Origin: Palsa-513 sp036510225
Lineage (GTDB): Bacteria; Actinomycetota; Thermoleophilia; Solirubrobacterales; Solirubrobacteraceae
DNA: 64,000 bases
NCBI GenBank assembly: GCA_036510225.1
Contig: DATCEH010000032.1
Coordinates: 1-64,000, forward strand
Direction of reading: 5' to 3'
Under the pieces are notes generated by a model. The model made no database searches. It was not told where the DNA came from and was given only the letters and a program-made list of their open reading frames with translations. Positions 27,911 through 38,001 of the stretch are shown here, piece after piece (the stretch's first letter is position 1; each line of letters begins with the position of its first letter). The position numbers were made by a program, and so were the translations under genes.

Positions 27911-30900
27911 ATGAACGCGACGATGCGAACACTCTGCCCCTACTGCGGCACCGGCTGCGGGCTTGTCGTGCGCGCCCAGGGCGGGCGGCTGGGAACGATC
28001 GAAGGCGATCCGATCCATCCGGTCAACCACGGCCGGACCTGCCGCAAGCCGCTCGAGCTGGCGGCCGCCGTCCACGCCGAGGATCGCGCGGTGACGCCGC
28101 TGCTGCGCGATGACCGCGACTCCCGCTTCGAGCCCACGACCTGGGACGAGGCGCTCGGGACGCTGGCTGGCCGGCTGCGCGCCTACAAGCCGGACGAGAT
28201 CGCCTTCTACATCTCCGGTCAGCTCCTGACCGAGGACTACTACGTCGTCAACAAGCTGGTCAAGGGCTTCCTTGGGACCAACAATCTCGACTCCAACTCG
28301 CGGCTGTGCATGTCGAGTGCGGTCGCCGGCTATCGCGGGGCGTTCGGCTTCGACGGCCCGCCGCCGGCCTACGCCGATCTCGCCCTGTCGGACTGCCTGC
28401 TGCTGCTCGGCTCGAACACGGCGGCCTGCCACCCGATCCTCTGGTCGCGGATCCGCGAGCGGCAGGCGGAGGGGGCGTTCGTGATCTGCGTCGACCCGAG
28501 GCCGACGCCGACGGCCCGCGACGCGAACCTGCATCTGGCCGTGAGGCCGGGGACCGACCTGGCGCTGCTCAACGCGATGCTCCACACGATCGAGCGTGAC
28601 GGCCTGCTCGACGAGGCGTTCATCGAGCGGAGCACGAGCGGCTTCGCCGCGCTGAGCGAGGTCGCCGCCGACTGGTCGCCGGAGCGGGCGGCCGGCGTCT
28701 GCGGCGTGGCGGCGGCCGACATCGAGCTGGCGGCGCACCGCTTTGCGAGCGCCGGCGCCGCGATGGCGCTGTGGTCGATGGGCGCGAACCAGTCGACCGT
28801 CGGCACGCTGAAGAACCGCGCGCTGATCAACCTCTGCCTCGCAAGCGGCCAGATCGGGCGGCCGGGCGCCGGTCCCCTGAGCCTGACCGGACAACCGAAC
28901 GCGATGGGCGGTAGGGAGACGGGGGGTCTGGCGCATCTGCTGCCGGGCTACCGGGACGTGACGGTTGCCGCCGACCGGGCGGAGATCGAGGCCCACTGGT
29001 CGACGCCGGGTGAGATCGACTCGCGGCCGGGCCTGACGGCGACCGAGATCTTCGAGCCGGGGCGGCTCAAGGCGATCTGGGTGGTCGCCACCAACCCGGC
29101 CGTGTCGATGCCGGACTCGGCGCGGGTCCGCGAGGCGCTGGAGGCGGCAGAGCTCGTCGTCGTCCAGGACGCCCACCATCCGACCGAGACGTCCGCGCTC
29201 GCCCACGCCGTCCTCCCGGCGGCCGCCTGGCCGGAGAAGGAGGGCACGATGACGAACTCGGAGCGGCGGGTCGGGCTCGTCGGCAAGCTGATCGAGCCGC
29301 CCGGCGACGCGCTTGCCGACTGGCAGATCTTCGCCCGGCTGGCGGGGGCGCTCGGGCACGGCGAGCAGTTCGGCTGGGCGGACTCGGCGGCCGTCTACGA
29401 CGACTTCGCTGCGTCGACGGCCGGACGTCCGTGCGACGTCAGCGGTCTCAGCCACGCGCGTCTCAAGCGCTCGGGCAGCGTCCAGTGGCCGTGCCCGGCC
29501 AAGCCAGGCCACGAGGGCACCGCCCGGCTCTACACCGACCGGCGCTTTCCGACGCCGGACGGCCGCGCACGGTTCGCGCCGACGCCGCACACCCCGCCGG
29601 TCGAGGCACCCGACGGGGACTTCCCGCTGACGCTGACGAGCGGGCGGATCTCCGAGCAGTGGCACACGATGACGCGGACCGGCAAGGCGGCCGGCCTCGC
29701 GACCGACGGCCCGTTCGTCGAGCTCAACCCGGTCGACGCTCCGGGGATCGAGCAGGGTGAGCGGGTGCGCATCGTCTCGGCGCGGGGCGAGCTCGTCGCG
29801 CGAGCCCGGCTCGAGCCGAAGCTCGCGGCCGGGGTCGCCTTCGCACCGTTCCACTTCGGACTGCTCCACGCGCCGGCCGGTGACGGTCAGCTCAACAACG
29901 CGACCCACGGCGCGGTTGACCCGGTCTCCCGCCAGCCGGAGCTGAAGGCCGCCGCTGTGCGGGTCGAGCGGATCGGCGTGCGGGCGCCGGAGCCCCGGCG
30001 GGTCCGCGAGAGGCGAGTGGTCGTCGTCGGCGCCGGAATGGCCGGACTCGCCGTCGTCGAGGAGGCCCTGCGTCGCCGGCCGACGCTCCGAGTGACGATG
30101 CTCGGGGAGGAGCCGGGCCCGGCCTACAACCGGGTGCTGCTCTCGAAGATCCTGGCCGGAACCGCGGGCTACGGGGACATTCAGATGCGCACCGCCGACT
30201 GGTATGCGGCGCACGGCGTCGACATGCGCGGCGGCCTGTCGGCCACCAAGCTCGATCTCGACCGCCAGGTCGTGGTCGACCTGGCGGGCGAGCGTCATCC
30301 GTACGACGCGCTCGTCCTGGCGACCGGCTCGCGCGCGTTCGTTCCGCCGATCCCGGGCTCCGACCTGCGGCACGTCCAGGTCTTCCGGACAGCCGCCGAC
30401 GTCGAGGCGCTCCGCCACGCCCCCGGCCGATCGGCGGTCGTCGTCGGCGGGGGCCTGCTCGGCCTGGAGGCCGCGGCCGGGCTGCGGGCGCAGGGCAAGA
30501 CGGTCACCGTCGTCGAGCTCGCCGAGCGCCTGATGGCCCAGCAGCTCGACGCGGGGGCTGCTGCGATCCTGCGTCGGAGCCTGCGGACGCTCGGTCTGAT
30601 CACGCTGGTCGAACGGTCGGTCGCACGAATCACGCAGGACGCCGTGATCCTGGAGAGCGGCCAGCGGATGCGCGCCGATCTCGTCGTGCTGACGGTCGGT
30701 GTCCGTGCGGAGACGACGCTGGCACGCGAGGCCGGCCTGGAGTGCGGGCGGGGCGTCGTCGTCGACGACGAGCTGCGGACGAGCGCACCCCGGGTCTGGG
30801 CAGTCGGCGAGTGCGCCGAGCATCGTGGCACGGTCTACGGACTCTGGGCACCGCTCGCCGAGCAGGCACGGGTCGCCGGCGCGGTCCTCGCGGGCGAGCC

Positions 30901-31348
30901 GGGCGCGTTCAGGGGGACGGTGACCTCGACGACGCTGAAGGTCGCCGGGGTCGACGTCTTCGCCGGCGGTGCGGCTGAGGGTCGCGACGAGATCGTCCAG
31001 AGCGACACGCGCCGCGGGATCTACAGGAAACTCGTGCTCTCCGGCGACAGCCTGGCTGGGGCACTGCTGGTCGGTGACACGAAGGAGGCGCGGGTCCTGT
31101 CGGGGCTGCTGCGCAGCGGCGATCCGGTGCCCGCGCAGGTGCTCGTCCCGGGCTCGGCGCCGGGGCCGCCGGCCGCGGCGGCGGCCTCGGACATCGTCTG
31201 CTCGTGCAACGCGGTCCGCCGCGGGGAGCTCGAGAAGGCGATCCGCAGCGGCGGGCTGCGGACCCTCGCGCAGGTCGGCAACGTGACGCGGGCCGGGACC
31301 GGCTGCGGCGGGTGCGCTGCCGATCTCGAGGAAATGCTCGACGCGTAA
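27911..31348 (+). CDS. Assimilatory nitrate reductase fused to FAD electron-transfer subunit and BFD-like [2Fe-2S] domain
   Basis: 1145-aa protein. The N-terminal about 690 residues form a molybdopterin nitrate reductase (NasC/NarB type): [4Fe-4S] ligands CPYCGTGCG plus a fourth Cys in GRTCRKP, and the molybdopterin-dinucleotide-binding end with LTSGRISEQWHTMTRTGK. From about 702 a second enzyme begins: an NAD(P)H/FAD oxidoreductase like NasB or the front half of NirB (VVVVGAGMAGLAVVEE, VVVGGGLLGLEAAAGL, VGECAEHRG). A BFD-like [2Fe-2S] domain (CSCNAVRRGE ... TGCGGCAAD) ends the chain. In Bacillus these are two subunits. The fusion gives a self-contained NADH:nitrate reductase in the cytoplasm. 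ATG 27911 is chosen because it begins just before the Fe-S motif. Confidence 0.93.
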   Translation: MNATMRTLCPYCGTGCGLVVRAQGGRLGTIEGDPIHPVNHGRTCRKPLELAAAVHAEDRAVTPLLRDDRDSRFEPTTWDEALGTLAGRLRAYKPDEIAFYISGQLLTEDYYVVNKLVKGFLGTNNLDSNSRLCMSSAVAGYRGAFGFDGPPPAYADLALSDCLLLLGSNTAACHPILWSRIRERQAEGAFVICVDPRPTPTARDANLHLAVRPGTDLALLNAMLHTIERDGLLDEAFIERSTSGFAALSEVAADWSPERAAGVCGVAAADIELAAHRFASAGAAMALWSMGANQSTVGTLKNRALINLCLASGQIGRPGAGPLSLTGQPNAMGGRETGGLAHLLPGYRDVTVAADRAEIEAHWSTPGEIDSRPGLTATEIFEPGRLKAIWVVATNPAVSMPDSARVREALEAAELVVVQDAHHPTETSALAHAVLPAAAWPEKEGTMTNSERRVGLVGKLIEPPGDALADWQIFARLAGALGHGEQFGWADSAAVYDDFAASTAGRPCDVSGLSHARLKRSGSVQWPCPAKPGHEGTARLYTDRRFPTPDGRARFAPTPHTPPVEAPDGDFPLTLTSGRISEQWHTMTRTGKAAGLATDGPFVELNPVDAPGIEQGERVRIVSARGELVARARLEPKLAAGVAFAPFHFGLLHAPAGDGQLNNATHGAVDPVSRQPELKAAAVRVERIGVRAPEPRRVRERRVVVVGAGMAGLAVVEEALRRRPTLRVTMLGEEPGPAYNRVLLSKILAGTAGYGDIQMRTADWYAAHGVDMRGGLSATKLDLDRQVVVDLAGERHPYDALVLATGSRAFVPPIPGSDLRHVQVFRTAADVEALRHAPGRSAVVVGGGLLGLEAAAGLRAQGKTVTVVELAERLMAQQLDAGAAAILRRSLRTLGLITLVERSVARITQDAVILESGQRMRADLVVLTVGVRAETTLAREAGLECGRGVVVDDELRTSAPRVWAVGECAEHRGTVYGLWAPLAEQARVAGAVLAGEPGAFRGTVTSTTLKVAGVDVFAGGAAEGRDEIVQSDTRRGIYRKLVLSGDSLAGALLVGDTKEARVLSGLLRSGDPVPAQVLVPGSAPGPPAAAAASDIVCSCNAVRRGELEKAIRSGGLRTLAQVGNVTRAGTGCGGCAADLEEMLDA

Positions 31349-31439
31349 GCTTAATCCGGGTCGTGCCGGCCCGCTTGACGGGGGGTGATGCGAGGACTAG
31401 GTTCCGGAAATCAGACCGCGCGTCGTATCTTCGCTGCTC

Positions 31440-34400
31440 GTGTCGGCGGCAGTTCTGGCAGGCGGGCTCGGATCGAGCGCCACTGCGGCTGCTGCGACGA
31501 CGTGCTCGGGGACGCTCTCGCACACGACGGTCGCGCTGCTCGACGTCCCCGCCGGGAGCACGTGCGTCCTCCAGTCGGTGACCGTCAGCTCGGCCGCGAG
31601 CGTCGAGGGGACGCTCGACGCCAGCTCGGGAGGCGCGTCGCACATCAACGGCGGGCTGACGATCAACGGCGGCTCGGCCCGGTTCATCGGCGGATCGATC
31701 GGCGGCGCCGTCAAGATCGAGAACACCCCAGCCGGGAGCGTGACCGACCTCGAGGCCGGCCAGGGCGTCGGCCTGAGCATCGGCGGTGCGGTCGAGATGA
31801 CGGGGAATGCCGGGGCGGTCCGGCTCGCGAACCTCTCATCGGGGTCGGTGATCATCACCGGCAACAGCGGCCACATCACGCTCTCGGGCGACCACATCGG
31901 CGGGCCGCTGTCGGCGAAGAACGACACCGGCGGCGTCACGCTGAGCGGGAACACCGTCTCCGGCGCGCTGACCTGCTCGGGCAACTCCCCCCAGCCGTCG
32001 GACGCCGGCACGGCCAACTCGACGGGCGGCGCCGGCCTCGGCCAGTGCGCGCCGACCGGTCGACCGGGTGATCAGCACGCGATCGATCACAGCTATCAGG
32101 TGACCGAGAACCAGACGCTCGTCGTGCCGGCCCCGGGGGTGCTCGCGGGCTCGAGCGACGGCGCCGGCCACACGCTTGCCGCGGTGCTCGTCAACGGCCC
32201 GGCGCACGGGACGCTCGCGCTCAACGCGGACGGGTCGTTCACGTACACGCCGACCGCCGGCTTCCACGGGTCGGACTCCTTCACGTATACGGCCAACGAC
32301 GGTCTGGCCGCGTCGAACACGGCGACGGCGACGATCCAGGTCAACGGGCCGCCGGTGGCTGTCAACGATTCGTATGACGCGCTCGAGGGCGGCACGCTTG
32401 CGGTGCTCGCGCCCGGCGTGCTCGGCAACGACACCGATCCGAGCGGCCTGCCGCTGACCGCCGCGCTCGGCAGCGGGCCTGCGCACGGGACGTTGACGCT
32501 GCATTCCGACGGTTCGTTCACGTACACGCCGACGGCCGGCTTCCACGGGACGGACTCGTTCACCTACACGGCGCACGACGCGTTCCTCGGGTCGAACACG
32601 GCGACGGTCACGATCCACGTCCGCGCGCCGCCGGTCGCGGCGAACGACTCGTATGACGTCAACGAGGGCGCGAGCCTGAGTGTCGCGGCGCCCGGGGTGC
32701 TCGGCAACGACACCGACTCCGAGGGACTGGCGATCACCGCCGTGCTCGGCACGAATCCGGCGCATGGGATGTTGACGTTGAACGCGAATGGGTCGTTCAC
32801 GTACGTGCCGACGGCCGGGTTCAGCGGGTCGGACTCATTCACGTACACCGCGCATGACACCTTCCAGGGGTCGAACACGGCGACCGTGACGATCCATGTC
32901 CACGCGCCGCCGGTTGCGGTGGACGACTCCTACGACGTCAACACGGGGGCGACGCTGGCGGTGGCGGCGCCGGGCATCCTGGGCAATGATTCCGATCCGG
33001 GTGGCCTCGCGCTGACGGCGGTGCTGGGGACGGGTCCGGCGCACGGGGCGTTGACGCTGAACACGAACGGCTCGTTCGGCTACACCCCGACGGCGGGCTT
33101 CAACGGGACGGACTCGTTCACCTACACGGCGCACGACACCTTCCAGGGGTCGAACACGGCGACGGTCACGATCCACGTCCACGGGGCGCCGGTCGCGGTC
33201 GACGACTCCTACGACGTCAACGAGGGCGCGAGCCTGACGGTCGCGGCGCCTGGGGTACTGGGCAACGATTCGGACCCGGGGGGTCTGGCGTTGTCGGCGG
33301 TCCTGGCGACGGGTCCGCCGCATGGGGCGTTGACTTTCAACGCCGACGGGTCGTTCACCTACACGCCGACGGCCGGCTTCAGCGGCACGGACTCGTTCAC
33401 GTATACGGCGCACGACGCCTTCCTGGGTTCGAACACGGCGACCGTGACGATCCATGTCCACGCGCCGCCGGTCGCGGTCAATGACCCCTACGACGTCAAC
33501 GAGGGCGCGAGCCTGACGGTCGCGGCGCCGGGCGTGCTGGGCAACGACTCGGACCCCGGTGGTCTTTCGTTGTCCGCGGTCCTCGGGGCGGGTCCGACGC
33601 ATGGGGCGTTGACTTTCAACGCCGACGGGTCGTTCACGTACACGCCGACGGCCGGCTTCAGCGGATCGGACTCGTTCACGTATACGGCCCATGACGCGTT
33701 CCAGGGGTCGAACACGGCGACGGTGACGATCCACGTCCACGCGCCGCCGGTCGCCGCCAACGACTCGTACAACGTCACGCAGGGCGCGACCTTGACCGTC
33801 CCGGCGCCGGGAGTCCTGGGCAACGATTCCGATCCGGGTGGTCTTTCGTTGTCGGCCGTCCTGGGGACCGGTCCGGCGCATGGGGCGTTGACGTTCAACG
33901 CGGACGGGTCGTTCACATATGTACCGACGTCGGGTTTCAGCGGGACGGACTCCTTCACCTACACGGCGCACGACGCCTTCCAGGGGTCGAATCTCGCGAC
34001 CGTGACGATCCACGTCAACGCCCCGCCGGCGGTCTCCTCGACGATCCCGGCGGGCGGGGCGACCCAGCGGCCGCTCAGCCAGGCCGTGACGGTCAACTTC
34101 AACGAGTCGATCGACGCCACGGCCGGCGCGTTCAAGCTCGAGTGCCCGACCGGGACGTCCGAGGCGTTCACCTCGAGCCCGGGCCTGCCGGGGAGCGGCA
34201 CGACGTTCGTGCTCACGCCGAGCGGTCCGCTGCCGGCGGGCACGACGTGCACGGTGACGGTCGTGGCGAGTCACGTCACGGCCACGGGCTCCGGCGTGCC
34301 GATGGCAGCGGATTTCGTCTTCTCGTTCTCGACCGGCGCGACGCCGGCGGTCACGAGCACGACGCCGGCCTCCGGGGCGACCAACGTGCCGCTCGGCCAG

Positions 34401-37400
34401 GCCGTGACGGTGACGTTCAACGAGCCCGTCAAGGCGTCGGCCGGGTCGTTCGCGCTCGAGTGTCCGGGCGGGACGTCGGTCGCGTTCACGGTCCCGACGA
34501 CCTCGCCGTCGAGCTCCTACCAGATCGATCCGAGTGCCCCGCTGCCCCAGGGGACCGTGTGCACGGTCACCGTCAAGGCGTCCGGCGTGACGAGCGTCGA
34601 TCCCGGCGATGTCCCGCTGCCGGCGAACGACGTGTTCTCCTTCACGACCGGAACCGCACCGATCGTATCGGCCACCGCGCCGTCCAACGGCGCGACCAAC
34701 CAGGCGCTGTCGCCGTCGATCAGCGTCACGTTCAACGAGCCGGTCAACGTGACGTCGGCGAGCGCGTTTTCGCTGGCCTGCCCGTCGGGGACCAACGAGC
34801 CGATCACGGTCACCCCGACGCCGCTCAACGGGAACACGACGTTCACGCTGACGCCGAACAGCCCGCTGCCGCAGGGCACGACGTGCACGATCACGGTCAA
34901 TCACGCCGACGTGAGCGGGGCGGCCGCCGGGATCCCGATGGCCGCCGACTTCACGGCTTCGTTCACGACCGGCAGCCAGCCGACCGTGTCGAGCACGACG
35001 CCGGCGAACGGGGCCACCGGCGTCTCGCCGTCCGGGGCGGTGACGATCAGCTTCTTCGAGAACGTGGCGGTCTCGTCGAGCAGCGCGTTCGACATCGAAT
35101 GCCCGACCGGGACGCCCGAGCCGTTCACGCTGTCGCCGGTCGCGCCGGGCAACGTGTCGACGTTCACGCTGACGCCGACGGCTCCGCTGCCGTCGAACAC
35201 GCTCTGCACGGTGACCGTCGTCGCGAGCGACGTCACCAGCACGCCGCCGAGCAGTATCCCGATGCCGGCGAACTACGTCTTCTCGTTCACGACGAGCAGC
35301 GTGCCCGTGGCCGCAAACGACTCGTACTCGTCGATCGGGAATGTCGGGATCACGGTCCCGGCGGCCAGTGGCGTGCTCGCCAACGACACGCTCAACGGCA
35401 ACTCGATCACGGCCTTCGACTCGACATCGGTCGGCGGCGGGACGGTGACGATGACGACCACCGGAGCGAACGCCGGGGCTTTCATCTACACGCCGGCGGC
35501 GGGCTTCTCGGGCTCTGACTCGTTCACCTACACGCTCGGCGGCTCGTCGACCGCCACGGTGGCGATCAGCGTGAGCGCGCCGGTCTGGTTCATCGACAGC
35601 GCGGACACGGGCGGGAACGGGACGCTCGCCCAGCCGTTCAGCTCCATCGCCGCGTTCGACACGGCAAACACGGGGGCGGCCCTGCATCCGGCGAACGGTC
35701 AGACGATCTTCATCTACACCGGGTCGGGGTACTCGAGTGGCCTGACTCTGCGCTCCAGTCAGATCGTCGTCGGGCAGGGCGCTTCGGCGCCGCTGGCCTC
35801 GATCGCCGGTATCACGGTCCCGGCCTTCTCTGACGTGCTGCCGGGGACGGGCGGCGCGCTTCCTGCGATCACGACGACGTCGGGGGCCGGGATCACCTTG
35901 AGCACCGGCAACACGATCCGCGGCGTGGGCGTCGGTGCGACCGCCGGAGCTGGAGTCTCGGGATCGAGTCCTGGCGCGCTGACGCTGGGCTCCCCGGGGC
36001 CCAACTCGGACGTCACCGTGGCGAACACGACGGCCGGCGCCGACGGCGTCGACCTCTCGGGGAGTGGCAACTGGAGCGTCGGCGCGTCGATCAGCGCGAC
36101 GGGCGGGTTCTCGCTGGATGTCACCGGGGCGACCGGGACCGACGCCTTCTCGGGTCCCGTCACCGGGACCGGTAAGGGCATCAGCCTGACCGGCAACTCC
36201 GGCACGATCAATTTCACCGGCGGCGTCGCCCTGAGCACGGGCGCGAACCCCGCGTTCACGGCAACCGGCGGCGGCACGATCAGCATCACTTGCACGACCC
36301 CGAGCGACGCGACGTGCGCCGGCAACACGCTGACGACGACGACGGCGACGGCGCTGAACGTCTCGGGCACGGCGATCGGCAGCACCGGTCTGAACTTCAG
36401 GTCGATCTCGGCCGGCCCGTTCAGCGCTCCGCCGATCGCGAACGGGGCGCAGGGCATCGTGCTGAGCAGCACCGGCGCAGGGCCGTTCAACGTGACCGGG
36501 ACCGGGAGCGCGGGCTCGGGCGGGACGATCAGCAAGGTCGAGTCGACGAGCGTCAACTCCGCTGAGGTCTCGCTGACCAACACCGGCGCGGTGTCGCTCA
36601 ACGAGATGACGATCATCGGCGATCCGTCGACGGCGAACGACGACGAGAGCGGGATCTTCGCCACCAACGTCAACGGCTTCACCGTCACCAACAGTTCGGT
36701 GACCAACAACGTGGGGCCGCAGATCTTCCTCCAGTACACGTCCGCATCCACGCTCGCCGGACCGTTCAAGGTCAACGGCAACGCCGTGAGCTACCAGGGG
36801 TCACGGTCGAGCGGCAGCGGCATCCAGCTGGAGTTCCATGGGTCGGGGACCGTCACCGGGCACGTACATGGCAACACCGAGGGTGACCCGGCGAACGCCA
36901 CGGCCGCCGAGTTCGCCTCCGACGGCGGCGAGGGGATCGACCTGGTCTCCGACGGTGGCGGGACCGTGACGGCCGACGTGAGCAACAACACGATCAACCG
37001 CGTCCTGAGCAGCTACGGCATGAACCTCCAGGCCGGCGGCAACACCGCGGGCGGGACGCTCAACGCGACCGTCGCGAGCAACACGATCCACATGGACCAG
37101 GCGACGTCGGCCGACGGGATCACGGTCGTCTCGGGCACGAACACCGCAAACCATGCGGCGGTCTGTCTGAACATGACGAGCAACACGTCGGCGGCGGCCG
37201 GGACCGCGGCACAGAACGAGCAGTTCCCCTTCGATGGGGACGGCGTCAGCCTCGTCCAGAACGGCCAGACCGGCGACAGCACGTTCGCGATCCAGGGGTA
37301 CGCCGGCGGCGCGACGGACCTCGCTGCGGTGCAGGGCTTCGTGATCGCCCAGAACACGCTGAGCGGCGTGTCCGACCCCGACGACGAGGCGATCGCCCTG

Positions 37401-37457
37401 ATCCAGAACAGTGCCGCGAACGGCTTCACCAACGTCACGTGTCCGACCGCGCCGTGA
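31440..37457 (+). CDS. Giant secreted multidomain Ig-repeat/beta-helix surface protein
   Basis: About 2005-aa extracellular protein. After a hydrophobic secretion segment (VSAAVLAGGLGSSATAAAA) come about 190 residues of Gly/Ser-rich beta-helix-like sequence. Seven tandem about 93-aa bacterial Ig/cadherin-like (Big_9 type) repeats follow (PVAVNDSYDVNEGASLTV ... TDSFTYTAHD), about residues 213-861. Four SbsA-type Ig domains (TTPASGATNVPLGQAVTVTF) are at about 862-1290, then an eighth Big_9 unit and a long C-terminal right-handed beta-helix-like region. No LPxTG, SLH or transmembrane anchor is visible. GTG 31440 lacks a ribosome site and cuts the positive n-region; an ATC at 31410 would give RPRVVSSLLVSAAVLAGG. 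Adhesive or matrix role is inferred. Confidence 0.88.
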   Translation: MSAAVLAGGLGSSATAAAATTCSGTLSHTTVALLDVPAGSTCVLQSVTVSSAASVEGTLDASSGGASHINGGLTINGGSARFIGGSIGGAVKIENTPAGSVTDLEAGQGVGLSIGGAVEMTGNAGAVRLANLSSGSVIITGNSGHITLSGDHIGGPLSAKNDTGGVTLSGNTVSGALTCSGNSPQPSDAGTANSTGGAGLGQCAPTGRPGDQHAIDHSYQVTENQTLVVPAPGVLAGSSDGAGHTLAAVLVNGPAHGTLALNADGSFTYTPTAGFHGSDSFTYTANDGLAASNTATATIQVNGPPVAVNDSYDALEGGTLAVLAPGVLGNDTDPSGLPLTAALGSGPAHGTLTLHSDGSFTYTPTAGFHGTDSFTYTAHDAFLGSNTATVTIHVRAPPVAANDSYDVNEGASLSVAAPGVLGNDTDSEGLAITAVLGTNPAHGMLTLNANGSFTYVPTAGFSGSDSFTYTAHDTFQGSNTATVTIHVHAPPVAVDDSYDVNTGATLAVAAPGILGNDSDPGGLALTAVLGTGPAHGALTLNTNGSFGYTPTAGFNGTDSFTYTAHDTFQGSNTATVTIHVHGAPVAVDDSYDVNEGASLTVAAPGVLGNDSDPGGLALSAVLATGPPHGALTFNADGSFTYTPTAGFSGTDSFTYTAHDAFLGSNTATVTIHVHAPPVAVNDPYDVNEGASLTVAAPGVLGNDSDPGGLSLSAVLGAGPTHGALTFNADGSFTYTPTAGFSGSDSFTYTAHDAFQGSNTATVTIHVHAPPVAANDSYNVTQGATLTVPAPGVLGNDSDPGGLSLSAVLGTGPAHGALTFNADGSFTYVPTSGFSGTDSFTYTAHDAFQGSNLATVTIHVNAPPAVSSTIPAGGATQRPLSQAVTVNFNESIDATAGAFKLECPTGTSEAFTSSPGLPGSGTTFVLTPSGPLPAGTTCTVTVVASHVTATGSGVPMAADFVFSFSTGATPAVTSTTPASGATNVPLGQAVTVTFNEPVKASAGSFALECPGGTSVAFTVPTTSPSSSYQIDPSAPLPQGTVCTVTVKASGVTSVDPGDVPLPANDVFSFTTGTAPIVSATAPSNGATNQALSPSISVTFNEPVNVTSASAFSLACPSGTNEPITVTPTPLNGNTTFTLTPNSPLPQGTTCTITVNHADVSGAAAGIPMAADFTASFTTGSQPTVSSTTPANGATGVSPSGAVTISFFENVAVSSSSAFDIECPTGTPEPFTLSPVAPGNVSTFTLTPTAPLPSNTLCTVTVVASDVTSTPPSSIPMPANYVFSFTTSSVPVAANDSYSSIGNVGITVPAASGVLANDTLNGNSITAFDSTSVGGGTVTMTTTGANAGAFIYTPAAGFSGSDSFTYTLGGSSTATVAISVSAPVWFIDSADTGGNGTLAQPFSSIAAFDTANTGAALHPANGQTIFIYTGSGYSSGLTLRSSQIVVGQGASAPLASIAGITVPAFSDVLPGTGGALPAITTTSGAGITLSTGNTIRGVGVGATAGAGVSGSSPGALTLGSPGPNSDVTVANTTAGADGVDLSGSGNWSVGASISATGGFSLDVTGATGTDAFSGPVTGTGKGISLTGNSGTINFTGGVALSTGANPAFTATGGGTISITCTTPSDATCAGNTLTTTTATALNVSGTAIGSTGLNFRSISAGPFSAPPIANGAQGIVLSSTGAGPFNVTGTGSAGSGGTISKVESTSVNSAEVSLTNTGAVSLNEMTIIGDPSTANDDESGIFATNVNGFTVTNSSVTNNVGPQIFLQYTSASTLAGPFKVNGNAVSYQGSRSSGSGIQLEFHGSGTVTGHVHGNTEGDPANATAAEFASDGGEGIDLVSDGGGTVTADVSNNTINRVLSSYGMNLQAGGNTAGGTLNATVASNTIHMDQATSADGITVVSGTNTANHAAVCLNMTSNTSAAAGTAAQNEQFPFDGDGVSLVQNGQTGDSTFAIQGYAGGATDLAAVQGFVIAQNTLSGVSDPDDEAIALIQNSAANGFTNVTCPTAP
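32070..34020. repeat. Seven ~279-bp tandem repeats coding for Ig-like domains
   Basis: Seven in-frame units of about 279 bp (93 codons). The last three are the most alike at the DNA level, with long identical runs around gggtcgttcac and gacgatccacgtc, suggesting recent copy-number change or gene conversion in this part of the gene. Confidence 0.92.
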
Positions 37458-37476
37458 GCATGACCAGAGGAGTCAG

Positions 37477-37986
37477 ATGTCAGAGCCGTTCCTAGGCCAG
37501 ATCAGCCTGTTTGGCTTCAACTTCGCGCCGCGGGGCTGGGCCCAGGCCAACGGCCAGCTGCTGCCGATCAATCAGAACCAGGCGCTGTTCTCGCTGCTCG
37601 GCACGACGTTCGGGGGCAACGGCACAACGAACTTCGCCCTCCCCAACCTCCAGGGCCGGGTCCCGGTCGGCAGCCAGGGCGGCAACCCCACGGAGGGCCA
37701 GGTCGGCGGCGAGGAGGCCCACACGATGACGCTCGCCGAGCTCCCAAGCCACACCCACCTCGTCGCCGGCGCGGCGACGACGACGACATCGGCTCCCGCG
37801 AACGCCTTCCTCGGAGCGCCGACGACGGGCGGGCCGTACAGTCCGCCGCCGGCGTCCGGGGCGGTCGCGCTGGCGTCCAGGTCCCTGGCGAGCGCCGGCG
37901 GGGGCCAGCCGCACGACAACCACCAGCCGTACCTTACGATCAACGCATGCATCGCCCTGCAGGGCATCTTCCCGTCCCGGAACTGA
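37477..37986 (+). CDS. Phage tail collar domain protein (MdpB-like), paralogue 1
   Basis: 169-aa protein of the tail-collar/microcystin-dependent-protein type. N terminus MSEPFLGQISLFGFNFAPRG is followed by the collar core GTTFGGNGTTNFALPNLQGRVPVG, a variable Ser/Thr/Pro region and a conserved end IALQGIFPSRN. The collar fold trimerises at the tips of phage tail fibres; cellular homologues have no settled function. ATG 37477 has a good ribosome site (agaggag). It begins 20 bp after the giant surface protein, so it is probably co-transcribed. No other phage genes are near. Confidence 0.92.
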   Translation: MSEPFLGQISLFGFNFAPRGWAQANGQLLPINQNQALFSLLGTTFGGNGTTNFALPNLQGRVPVGSQGGNPTEGQVGGEEAHTMTLAELPSHTHLVAGAATTTTSAPANAFLGAPTTGGPYSPPPASGAVALASRSLASAGGGQPHDNHQPYLTINACIALQGIFPSRN

Positions 37987-38001
37987 AGCGAGGAGGAGGA
38001 C

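Noticed and set aside
27860..30823. 987-aa minus-strand ORF opposite the nitrate reductase
   Set aside because: Antisense shadow with no motif; the plus frame has clear Fe-S and FAD signatures.
32835..35687. 950-aa minus-strand ORF opposite the surface protein
   Set aside because: Arg-rich antisense shadow that simply mirrors the tandem repeats.
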